Source of the DNA: Corbicula japonica
Taxonomy: Eukaryota > Mollusca > Bivalvia > Venerida > Cyrenidae
Assembly (NCBI GenBank): GCA_038501625.1
Contig: JAZAYU010000125.1
Location: forward strand, 1,096,243-1,160,242
Length of the DNA: 64,000 nt
Direction: 5' to 3'
The notes beneath the pieces are model-generated. The model did no database searches. It saw only the letters and a program-made list of their open reading frames with translations, and was not told the DNA's origin. Position 1 is the stretch's first letter; each line of letters opens with the position of its first letter. Both the position numbers and the translations under genes were made by a program. Below, piece after piece: positions 1 through 9,940 of the stretch.

Positions 1-65
1 CAATTTAATGTCAGGCAATTTCGTGTGGTTATAAACTGATGCATTTCTTTACACCAAAGCAACAT

Positions 66-470
66 TTAAACCTTTCCTCCATATATTATATGCCTAACAT
101 GTGTGCGACCAGTGTAGATACAGATCATCTAGCACATCTGTGCAATCAGATCTGGATCTATAATGTTCTCCTCCTGGTCAGAAATAACCTAATAAATCTA
201 AAAGCTAACAGTTTCAATCCTGATCAGATGGCATATTTGTGCCTTCTGATCAGGATGAACTAAAGTGATCACTTTTAGATTAGTTTTTACCAATAAGTAA
301 CCAGTGTAGATCCTGATCAGAAGGTATCTGACCTGGATATACACTGGTGGCATCTTGGTCAGAAATAATCTATAAAGCAAACTGTGTACATCCTGACTAG
401 GCAGCATGGACGTGCCATCTGATCGAGATCTACGCTGTAGCCATGGAAGAACAGCCAAATCCCATGGAGT
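66..470. repeat. Two degenerate MITE-A copies
   Basis: The stretch opens with CCTTTCCTCC and carries repeated GATCCAGATC / CTGATCTGGATCT modules, the hallmark of the MITE-A family that fills the left 39 kb. Both copies are eroded and lack a clean right end. Short reading frames here are translations of the repeat, not genes. Confidence 0.7.
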
Positions 471-1433
471 TAAGCTGTCTAAACCTCACTGTTTACTTGA
501 TCTGTTAGTCGAAATATCAACGCGATCAGAGCTACGCCCTGCGCTTTGAACACAATAAAGACCAATTTAGTGGTGGACGTTCCGACTCAAAATTGAGTCG
601 GAAGAAAAATTCTTAAAAAAACCAATAAAACAACAAAATTGGAATGAAAGAATTAGTTACCTTTGAAGATATATTCCTTAAGAAGTAATTTCTACACACT
701 TTATTATATGACATAGGTTCATAAGACAATAATCCTATTTAAACTACACCCTGTAACACATCGATACAATTTCCCTATTCGCCATTGAATGCGTGACGTC
801 ATAGCAGTAAAGTGCACAATGCGGAATCATGTACGCGGGTTTTTACGACGATAATTTTATAGTGATTTTTAACTGCTATATATCTTATGCCCTTAATTGA
901 CATAGTTATCAAAATTACGATAAATATTCAATATTATTACCAAGGAATTTGTATATTTGTGTAAAAGCGTTTTCCACCCTATAATAGACCTTTAATGTTT
1001 TTAACCTTTGGGATTTTGACCATCAAAAATTATCTAAAAATCCCGTAGGTTAAAATATTTTGACTACTTGATCTGTGTGCTTTAATAAAAAACCTTCTAC
1101 CATCTATAATGCTCGTTTCGGACACTATCTGGTCCAAGGTAAGTGACCCAAAACTAATTAAATTCAATCGGTTTTCTTTTTTAAGAATAAACGTGCTTAA
1201 TCATTTCGGTTTTATCAATGAAATCAAGGTTCAAGTAAATATAAAATCTTCTTTACTATCTATGTATGACATACTGTGTTACATGCTAATGCATAATTCA
1301 TGCATTATTTAATAATTTATATAGGATCTCATGATCAAATACTTTGATAACTGTATCAAATTAGTGCATGATTGCAAGTAAGAAACTTGAAAAAAACTGA
1401 TATGATCTGAAGATCCAGGGGATGTTCCAGCTG
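471..1433. other. Intronic sequence, no gene seen
   Basis: AT-rich sequence without a supported exon. It contains a small hairpin at about 569 to 592 (arms TTCCGACTCA and TGAGTCGGAA) and a TGACGTCA site at about 795. If the CLASP gene continues to the left this is intron. Confidence 0.5.
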
Positions 1434-1662
1434 TTAACCCTTTCCTCCATATATATACAATTTTTACGCATCTGCGACCAGTGCAGATCCAGATCAGCCA
1501 GCACGTCCGTGCACATCAATTGCTTTTTTATTCATTAGGTTGTTACTGACCAAGAAGCTTAGAGAGTAAATCCTGATCATACAGCACAGAACTGATGTTC
1601 TGGCGGATCTGGATTTTAACTGATCACACATGTGATAAAAGATGTATCAATGGAAGGGTTAA
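1434..1662. mobile_element. MITE-A copy flanked by TTAA
   Basis: It starts TTAACCCTTTCCTCC and ends GGAAGGGTTAA, so CCCTTTCC-type inverted ends are flanked by TTAA at 1434 and 1659. TTAA duplications and CCC-starting ends are features of piggyBac-superfamily elements, so a piggyBac-type non-autonomous element is the inference. No coding capacity. Confidence 0.7.
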
Positions 1663-2095
1663 CCCTTTCCTGGATATCTACGCATTTTTACGCATGTACG
1701 ACCAGTGTAGATCCAGATCAGCCAGCACATCCATGCCGTCTGATCTGGATCTGCATGTGCGAGCAGTGTAGATCCCAATCATCCAAGCCATCAATCACTA
1801 CACTAGTCACATTTTGATCAGAAATAAACTAACGAATCAAATGCAAACAGTTTAGATCCTGATCAGACAGCACATCCATGCCGTCTGATCTGGATCTGCA
1901 TGTGCGAGCAGTGAACATCCCAATCATCCAAGCCATCAATCAGGATCTGCACTGGTTGCATTTTGGTCAGAAATAAACTAACGAATCAAATGCAAACAGT
2001 TTAGATCCTGATCAGACAGCACAAATATGCCGGCTGATCCGGATCTTAACTGTTTGCCCATGTAATAAAGCTGTATCTATGGAAGAAAGGGTTAA
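1659..2095. mobile_element. MITE-A copy with internal duplication
   Basis: It abuts the previous copy and shares its TTAA (1659 to 1662). It ends GAAAGGGTTAA at 2095. Inside, a block of about 175 bp containing the GATCAGACAGCAC module occurs twice in tandem, making this copy much longer than the usual 240 bp. Confidence 0.7.
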
Positions 2096-2265
2096 CTGGA
2101 TCACCCTTTATCTGAATTGGATCTACATTGGTCACAGATGGGATGAGTTGAGGGTCCAGGGGATGTGCCAGCTGTTCTGGATCCATGCTTTAGAACATAT
2201 CTGATCTGGATCTACACTTGTCACGTGTGGGATAAAAAAACTTATCTTTGCAGTAATGGGTTAAA
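2096..2265. repeat. Partial MITE-A copy
   Basis: It holds the GATCTGGATCTACAC module and ends near a degenerate GTAATGGGTTAA. The left half is missing or too diverged to follow. Confidence 0.5.
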
Positions 2266-2664
2266 TAATGTTTCATTTCAGTTTGCTTTCTAACTTACAT
2301 GACCAAGATCCTATTACGAATTTATGAAACTTTATGATCAGGGACGTAAGTAAAAACACGTAAGTTGATCTCAACAGTTATTCAATGAAATTTGATTAAA
2401 CAACTTAATGACTTTTTTCATTCATGGACCCATTCATATTTTGTAAAACAGGTAATATGATGCTTCCACATTTATATCCATCAATAACTGATGCCAAAAT
2501 TCTGTAGCAAGCAACTTTATTAAGGAAAGAGTTTATGAAATTTTATGACAAAATAATTCTTAAATAGCCAGTATTTTAAATTATTGTCAAAATTAATACT
2601 AAAAGTAAGGTGGTAAAATCCGCAAGCCAGAAAGATATCTTGAGCCTAAAAAATCAAATAACCC

Positions 2665-2885
2665 TTAAACCCTTTCCTCTATAGATAGACCTTTATTGCG
2701 AGGGCAAACAGTTTCGATACAGATCAGCCGGCACATCCGTGCCATCTGATCAGGATCTGCACTGTTTGCTTTTTGATTCATAAGGTTATTTCTGACCAAA
2801 ATCTGACCAGTGCAGATCCTGATCAGATGGCACGCAAATGCATAAAAATGTGTATATATGGAGGAAATGGAACCATATTCACAGG
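2665..2885. mobile_element. MITE-A copy
   Basis: TTAAACCCTTTCCTC at the left, GCGTATATATGGAGGAAA-like sequence (diverged) at the right, with paired GATCAG/CTGATC modules between them. The right-hand TTAA is lost. Confidence 0.65.
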
Positions 2886-2918
2886 TTTTATCCCATGTGC
2901 CAACAGTGTAGATACCTG

Positions 2919-3064
2919 GCCCCAAGATCATAAAACTTAATCTGGAGATCAGTCTAAAATCTCAAGGATCTGATTGGCTGAAATGGCGACCAGTCGCCAT
3001 TTCAGCCAATCAGATCCTTGAGATTTGAGACTGATCTCAAAACTTAGTTTTATGATCTTGGGCC
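2919..3064. mobile_element. Foldback element, family FB-B
   Basis: A near-perfect palindrome of about 145 bp. The left arm begins CCCAAGATCATAAAAC and the right arm ends with its complement, GATCTTGGG. The centre is GGCGACCAGTCGCC. Diverged relatives lie at 6915 to 7044, 25150 to 25265 and about 42960. The arm carries CCAATCAGATC, so it can form a long hairpin. Confidence 0.75.
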
Positions 3065-3094
3065 CAGCACTCTGATCAGGATCTATGTTGTTAA

Positions 3095-3828
3095 CTTAAA
3101 GATTTACTAAGTTAAATCTTACTAAGAAGCAAATAGTGTAGATCTAAATCAGTTGTCACAGATGTGCCAGCTGATCTGGATCTACACTGTTTGCATATGC
3201 ATAAGTAAAGGTTTAAGCACTTAAAGGGTATAAAATAAGGATTAAAATAAAATAAACATGCTAATGTAATTCTAGTTAACTAATTTCAAGGCTTTAACAA
3301 GTCGTAAAAAGGTTAAACCCTTTTGAAAGTTTAAATGACAATTTACATAAAAACTGTGTTACAATTCTGATAGTATGCTTACAAGCAATAACAATTTAAA
3401 ACCCTTTTATAGTAAGTGTAGGCAATTTATCGTTGTTTGAATAAGATTGTGAAAAACCTGCAATCGCGTGATTGACGAATTGTGTCAATAGAAGTAAGGC
3501 AATGGTGCCATACAGTGCAGATTGCTGGATTTAGTCCAGGTTGGTGAGATACAAACAACCTAATAAGCTCCAGATCATATTTTGTGAAGATATCTTACAT
3601 TTTTTAAACCTGATGAAAAACCTTTATTCCGTATATAATTTTATGGATTTAATTGCCATGTGCAAATAGTGTAGATTCAGATCAGCCAGCACATACTTGT
3701 TGTCTGATCTGGATTAACACTGTTCAGTTTTTGATTCATGAGGTTATTTCTGACTAAAACGCAAAAAGCATAGATCCAAACCAGATGTCACAGATATTAA
3801 AATGCAAATATATGGAGTAATTTAGGCT
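3095..3828. repeat. Degenerate MITE-A pieces
   Basis: MITE-A modules occur at about 3095 to 3215 and 3605 to 3828. Between them is AT-rich sequence with no recognisable gene. Confidence 0.55.
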
Positions 3829-4068
3829 TAACCCTTTCCTGGATATATACGCATTTTTACGCGTATATGACCAGTGTAGATCCAGATCAGCCAGCACATC
3901 CGTGCCATCTGATCAGGATCTGCACTGGTCGCATTTTGGTCAGAAATAAGATCATGAATCAAAAAGCGAACAGTTTAGATCCTGATCAGACGGCACAGAT
4001 GTGCCGGCTGATCTGGATCTAAACTGTTCGCCCTAGAAATAAAGGTGTGTCTGTACAGGAAAGGGTTA
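3829..4068. mobile_element. Full-length MITE-A (reference copy)
   Basis: A 240-bp element with clean ends, TTAACCCTTTCCTGG and CAGGAAAGGGTTAA. Internally it has two half-modules, each an inverted pair (GATCCAGATCAGCC with GGCTGATCTGGATC), separated by the segment TTGGTCAGAAATAA. TTAA flanks and CCC ends suggest a piggyBac-type MITE. This copy was used as the model for the others. Confidence 0.8.
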
Positions 4069-4190
4069 AACTGTCTGATCTAAATCTGGTGGGCTTTTGG
4101 TCAGAAATAACCTTATAAATTAAAAAGCATATAGTGCAGATCCTGATCAGAGGGCACTGTTCACCCATGGATAAGATATCCCATGTTTTT
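4069..4190. repeat. Partial MITE-A copy
   Basis: It directly follows the full-length copy and contains TTTTGGTCAGAAATAACC and a GATCCTGATCAGAGGGCAC module, but has no right end. Confidence 0.55.
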
Positions 4191-4293
4191 GGAGCAATTT
4201 CATGTGATTTTTCTGTCAAAATCACACAAATTATGCTATAAAAGCAAAAAACAACAACAGAAAATAAACAAGAAAAAGTCGTCGCCCCGCGCC

Positions 4294-5970
4294 GAAAACC
4301 AGGTTTTCATTTAATACTTATACTTTTGTAAAGAAAATATCTGATATGAAAAAAGTTAACTTCTATTTTTAGCAACAGTGACATTGATCTTGATCACAGA
4401 CTTCTGAGTAGAAATCCAAGTTGCGTCTTGGTATCAGCTACCCAAAGAAAGTTTGGTGTCAATAGATCACAGCTAACCCAAGTAATAAGGAGAAACCTAA
4501 ATTTCTATTTTAAGCAAAAATGACATAGACCTTTATCACAGACACATGGGTATCAATCCTAAGTAGTGTCTTGATATAAGCAACCCACAAACCAAGTTTG
4601 GTGTCAATAGGCCAAAGAAAACTCAAGCTATTGAGCAGAAACAGAATTTCTATTTTAAGCTACAGTGACCTTGAGCTTTATCACTGGCGCCTGGGTAGCA
4701 ATCTCAAGCTGCATCTTGATATTAGATACCAACACGGCGTAAATATACCAAAGCAAACTCAAGTTACTGAGGGAAAACTGAATTTCTATTTTTAGCAACA
4801 GTGACCTTGACCTTGATCACAGATACCTGTGGCAATCCCAAGCTGTCTTTTGATATCAGCTACTCATATACTAAGTTTGGCATCCAGAGGTAAAAGCAAA
4901 CTCTAGTTATTGAGGGAAAGCTGAATTTCTATATTTAGCAAGTGACCTTGACCTTTATCACAGACACCTGGGTAGCAATCTCAAGCTGCCTGTTTATATA
5001 AGCTACCCACAAACCAAGCAAAGCGTCAACAGGCAACTTGGCATCAACAGATAACATTCACAAAATACTTAACAAAAATCTAAGTCAAAAAGGGGCATAA
5101 CTTTTGGAAAACACAGTCAGGTGTTATGAAACTTGACCTGGTAATTGGTACTGTGATGTGAAACAATTATGTAAAGTTTCAAAGCTATACCTTGAATGGT
5201 AACTGAGAAAAACACAACTTTCACCAAAAAAATTAACACAATTTCTAAGTGAAAAAGGGGCATAACTTTGTCAAAATACAGTCAGGGATCATGAAACTTG
5301 TCCTGATAATTGGTATAGATATGTCAGACAACTATTTAAGTTTCAAAGTTGTATCTTGAACGGTTACTGAGAAAAACAAAACTTTCACAAAAAACTTCAC
5401 AAAATTTCTAAGTGAAAAAGGGGCATAACTTTGTCAAAATACAGTCAGGGATTATGAAACTTGTCCTGATAATTGGTATTGATATGTCAGACAACTATAT
5501 TAAGTTTCAAAGTTGTACCTTGAACGGTTACTGAGAAAAACACAACTTTCACAAAAAACTTCACAAAATTTCTAAGTGAAAAAGGGGCATAACTTTGTCA
5601 AAATACAGTCAGAGATTATGAAACTTGTCCTGTGATTGGTATTGATATGCCAGAAAACTATGTTAAGTTTCAAAGTTGTACCTTGAACGGTTACTGAGAA
5701 AAACACAACTTTCACAAAAAACTTCACAAAATTTCTAAGTGAAGAAGGGGCATAACTTTGTCAAAATACAGTCAGGGATTATGAAACTTGTCCTGATAAT
5801 TGGTATTGATATGTCAGACAACTATGTTAAGTTTCAAAGTTGTACCTTGAACGGTTACTGAGAAAAACACAACTTTCACAAAAAACTTGACAAAATGTTG
5901 ACGCCCGCCCGCCCGCCCAACGACATACCCCAATCTAATAACCAGGATTTTTCTAAAGAAAACCTGGTTA
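4294..5970. mobile_element. Pearl-like tandem-core element A
   Basis: The left end is AAAACCAGGTTTTC and the right end ACCAGGATTTTT plus AAACCTGGTT, both hairpin-forming. The core has a block of about 140-bp repeats (CAGTGACCTTGACCTTGATC motif, 4370 to 5040), then about five copies of a 165-bp unit (GAAAAAGGGGCATAACTTTG motif, 5080 to 5890), then a CCCG microsatellite at 5905 to 5920. This order (5' end, tandem core, microsatellite, hairpin end) is that of the bivalve pearl / Helentron-associated elements. No protein is encoded. Confidence 0.65.
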
Positions 5971-6914
5971 ACAAAATATTAAATAAATATATTTCACTCA
6001 TGAACACTGGAGTTATGTGATTATGGTATGCCCCTAGTGAAAATACAAATTCAGGAGTTCACTTGATAAAATATATTTCTATCTTTTAACTCTGGTTAAA
6101 ACAAATACACTCAATGTTTTGATCAGTTAAAGCCCCACAGACTTCTGGTATTATGCATACAAAGGAATGTCACAGGCATCCTCTGGTCAAAACTAATCCT
6201 TTTTGAAACTTGTGTTTATATATTCCTTGTATGTAAACGATATTATCCCCACTATACAAATAAAATGTACCATACCATATTTATACTTACAAAAGCTAGG
6301 GCATTTATCAGAAACACTGGGCATTTATTTGAGGCACAATATAAGATTCCTAATTACATTTATTTATTTCCTTTGTTTTTAAGACATCAACATTATTTAA
6401 ATTTCACATAATTGCCCTTTGAATTTTAGAAGTCCACTGCCAAATTTCATGTTGTTTTTTCTGAAATGTGATTGCTAACTTTACAGTGGAAAAGATATAA
6501 CTTCATGTAAATTTGCTCTCTGAAATGGTGTAAACAAATATGAATTGGCTTTACAAAAATTAAGCCAATGGTCCTTTTTTTCCAGAATAAATGGATGGGC
6601 ATTTTATAAGAGGCATAATATTTATAAAACTTTAGAGTTAAACATGATATTTTACACCAGAAGGTACTGTGGGCATTTATTAGAAAAATTATGGTATATC
6701 ATTCATATATGCTGACCTTAAGTGTCAAGCACTTCTTTAAAACCTTTAACAAAAGCCTAGTTATTTATACCCTCACTTATTAAAATATTTTAAAATATTT
6801 TTAAATGTGAATGACTTTTAAAGGTTTTCAATCGGTCGCAGTGTATTTTATATAGATCTGTATCAAACAATTGTGAGTCACTGAGGGTTGACTGTGGTCC
6901 ACTCCTGAGCTGAT
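5971..6914. other. Intronic sequence, no gene seen
   Basis: AT-rich non-repetitive sequence. No exon, RNA gene or element end could be supported. Confidence 0.5.
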
Positions 6915-7044
6915 GATTATAAAACTGAGATTGGAAACCAGTCTGAAATCTCAAGCATCTGATTGGCTGAAAGGGCAAAGTGGCCATTTCAGCCAAACAG
7001 ATTCTTGAGATTTGAGACTGGTTTCCATTCTCAGTTTTATAATC
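6915..7044. mobile_element. Foldback element, family FB-B
   Basis: The left arm begins GATTATAAAACTGAGA and the right arm ends TCTCAGTTTTATAATC. The inner arms share CTCAAG and CTGATTGGCTGAAA with the element at 2919. Confidence 0.7.
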
Positions 7045-7119
7045 TTTCGAACTGATTCCTAAAATTAAGTTTTCCAATAGCAAATTAAAAAATTATCTGA
7101 AAAAAGAAATGTAGGATAT

Positions 7120-7262
7120 ATTTGTGGTGATCTGGATCTACAATGCTTCAAGATTCATATGGTTTTTATTAAACGAAGATTTCTGACCAAGAAGTGACCA
7201 GCTGATCTGGATCAACATTGGTTACATGTAAAAAAACCTGTATACATAGATTAAAGGATTAA
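7120..7262. repeat. Degenerate MITE-A copy
   Basis: It has TGATCTGGATCTAC at the left and GCTGATCTGGATCAAC at the right around a TTTCTGACCAAGAAG spacer. Both ends are eroded. Confidence 0.5.
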
Positions 7263-7979
7263 TGCATCAAATGATATTTTAGAATTCACTTTATAAATAA
7301 CATTATAATATGGTTCTAGTTTGGAACCAAATTAACTGTTCAAGAGAAGGGTGATGTTTGAGTGAACGGTGTTCGAGCAATAGAAGTTAGACTTTACAAA
7401 AATGCTGTCATTTCCATCAAAACTGACAAACGCAAATCACATGCATGTATTCACAGCATCTTTCATTCTCACATCAGGATGACATTTTAAAATCATGGAA
7501 ATATTATTAAAAAAAATTATAAAAAACAATCTTTTTCTTAAGTTTACATAATTTCTACTGACTTGGCAAATGGCATGTATGTGACAATTCAAATGGAGAA
7601 ATGTCAAAAAAAATGGTGTCACGACATGGGAAAAAATGTGTCTTAGGTGAAAATTGTAAAATTTCCATGCAGAAATGTTCCCATCTTTTGACTTTAGTTT
7701 ATTAACTAGGCATTCATGCACTTTTATCAGGATTTGCGCTGTTCACTTTTTAATCAATAGAAGCAAAAGTGCCGATCCTTATTAGACTGTATAAATCAGC
7801 AAGTCAGTATTTCAGTTATCAGTGTTGAGTGATGTTCATTTAATTCAGCTTTATTTTTGCAACCTTTAACAGTATTGTTGGTAACATGCTTTAACCTCTT
7901 TATGCTTGCTCAGCACTGTCACACTGTGGAATATTGGTTTAAGCCTCAATAACAGCCTGTATAAACTAAATCTGGTGTT
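7263..7979. other. Intronic sequence, no gene seen
   Basis: AT-rich sequence. One weak MITE-A trace lies at about 7725 to 7790; otherwise nothing was recognised. Confidence 0.45.
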
Positions 7980-8500
7980 CAACGAAGCACATTACATTTG
8001 TAAGGGGAATAACTTCTTTTTAAAGTTTAGGCGACATTAAGGTTCATGTTAAAGTTGCATTTGAAAGCAGCATAACTCTAAAAATAGTGAAACAGGAGTT
8101 ACCATTTTTGTTGTCATCATGCAGATGATATATATGAATAGGACAAGTACTTTCTGAGTTATAGGAAACATTAAATATCATATTTAAGTTGCAATTATAT
8201 GGGGCATAACTCAAAAACTAGTAAAACAGGAGTTATCATTCTTGATGCCATCTGTGTAAATGCAATGATATATCCAAGCATTAAGTGAATAGGACAAGAA
8301 TTTTCCAAGATTGAGACAACATTAATTATTATTTTAAAGATGCATTTATAATGGGCATAGCTCAAAAAACAGTGGAACAGGAATTATTATTCTTGTTGCC
8401 ACTGACTGCTGTGTTAATACAGATGATATATTCCAAGTAATAAGTGAATACGACAAGTACTTACCAAGTTTTAGACAACATTAAGTTTCATGTTAAAATG
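7980..8500. repeat. Degenerate tandem repeat, about 160 bp unit
   Basis: Three diverged units share GGGGCATAACTC-like and AAACAGGAGTTA(C/T)CATT motifs and a GATGATATAT segment. The GGGGCATAACT motif is also in pearl-like element A, so this is probably a decayed core of a related element without recognisable ends. Confidence 0.55.
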
Positions 8501-8510
8501 GGGGGCCTAC

Positions 8511-8578
8511 TGGATGATGCCCTGGTCCGGCTCCGCCATGGACACCACCACCAGACAATAGGATCCCTACTTGTCTAC
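8511..8578 (-). CDS. CLASP: CLASP, candidate exon 9 (linker start)
   Basis: Candidate exon of 68 nt. The acceptor CAG lies just before 8578 and the donor CCA|GTAGGC after 8511. In the phase left by exon 8 it is open and encodes 23 residues rich in Gly and His (a GGGVHGGAGPGHH stretch), ending in phase 0. CLASP proteins follow TOG1 with a low-complexity linker, so this composition fits, but linkers are not conserved enough to prove homology. The intron to exon 8 would be only 72 bp, against 0.9 to 12 kb for the other introns. It could also be chance. Confidence 0.4.
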
Positions 8579-8650
8579 CTGCAATCGCAGCAACACAAAA
8601 AACACTTGAGCCTCAGCCAGTGACAGCCTGTACAATTACCAAAGACTCAC

Positions 8651-8721
8651 CTAGATCAGCCGTGGCCAGCATGTTTCCAGACATCTTCACCTCGTCAAAC
8701 TTGGCAAACACCTGGTTCAGT
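8651..8721 (-). CDS. CLASP: CLASP exon 8 (end of TOG1)
   Basis: This 71-nt exon has acceptor TTTTTAG before 8721 and donor CTAG|GTGAGT after 8651. It completes the Arg codon split with exon 7 and encodes LNQVFAKFDEVKMSGN followed by MLATADL, residues 211 to 234, then leaves one base of a Gly codon. In human CLASP1 the matching segment is a FTKFDEVQKSGNM-type helix that closes TOG1, so homology is clear. Exons further downstream are not in this window unless the candidate at 8511 is real. Confidence 0.9.
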
Positions 8722-8958
8722 CTAAAAATATACAATCAGTTTACTGGTTTATATTTACATTCCTATTGATTTCTTCGTTTAAAAAAATTCGGTTCATTTT
8801 GCATGAACCGCATGACCCGTAATGACGTCAGTAACGTCATGGCTGTTACTATTGAAAACTCCCACGTATTACTCCCCCTTTTCACTTAATACTAATTTTT
8901 GAAAGAGTTCGACTTAAGTTTATTTAAAGAAAAAAATGAATAAAATGTAAATATAAGT

Positions 8959-9107
8959 AATGATTCTTATTTTGGTGCGGTTCATGCAGATTGGACGTGC
9001 ACGCGAGAGCTGGCAAATTTACCATAAAGCGCTAGCGCGCTTTATGGATTTGCAAGCTCTCGCGTGCACGTCCAATCTGCATGAACCGCACCAAAATAAG
9101 AATCATT
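8959..9107. repeat. 149-bp near-perfect palindrome
   Basis: It reads AATGATTCTTATTTTGG inward from the left and its complement from the right, with arms of about 70 bp and a centre near AGCGCTAGCGCGCT. The arms include CACGCGAGAGC and GGACGTGCACG, making this one of the most GC- and CpG-rich spots in the intron. It is a long hairpin or cruciform former and may be a young foldback element. Confidence 0.85.
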
Positions 9108-9940
9108 CCTTAAATTACTGCTGTGACATTTAATTTCGATGGGACAAATTTTTGTGCAAAATCCAAAAATGTTCTATTCGGTCAGCTATAAATTTGCCGG
9201 CTGTATGTTTTCTATTAAGACAAATTAATACATGGTGTTATTTTCTTGGGGTAAAATTTGTGCGATAATGCAAGCACAAAATGCAGGGGTACCACTTGCT
9301 GCTGAACCTCAGGGGTCATTTTGATCATTTTTAGGGAACTCTGCTAATCAAAACCAAAATACTCCTAATTTAAGGTAAAAATGCCCCTTTAGCTTAAATC
9401 AAACCGGTCAAAGTAAGTGATTTTGGAAATTTCAAGAGTCAAAGGGTCATCTCCCAGGTCGAATGGAAACCCTGAAATATATGTAAAAGTTAAACCAGCA
9501 CAAAATAATGATACCACACTAATTCAGAAGCTAGCCAAATAAAGCCCTAATACAGATTTTATCACATGTGTGACCACTGTAGATCCAGATCAGCCTCAAC
9601 AACCATTACAGTGGCATCAACACGAGGCTGGGTGGTATAGGTCCCCCCATCCCAATATTATTCATATGACAAGACTATTTTTAGCAGTTTAGCATTTTAT
9701 CATTTTAGGTAAGAAACCCCCTTCTATTTTCAAAGATAACAAGACCACTGCTTCATTCGTTGTTCTGAAGCAATAGGAAAGGAGGCCTAACCCAGAGAGG
9801 TGTTTTTTACAGCTCCGTCTGTGATATCTGTTGTTTGCATTTTGTACTATTGGGCAATTATCGACTCGTGATGTTGTTATGTTCCCATTTTACAACAAAG
9901 TGTACATTTATGTTTGTGTATTATTTTATGTAAACTTAAA
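9108..9940. other. Intronic sequence, no gene seen
   Basis: No exon or element end was recognised. There is a short MITE-A-like trace (GTAGATCCAGATCAGCC) near 9580. Confidence 0.45.
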
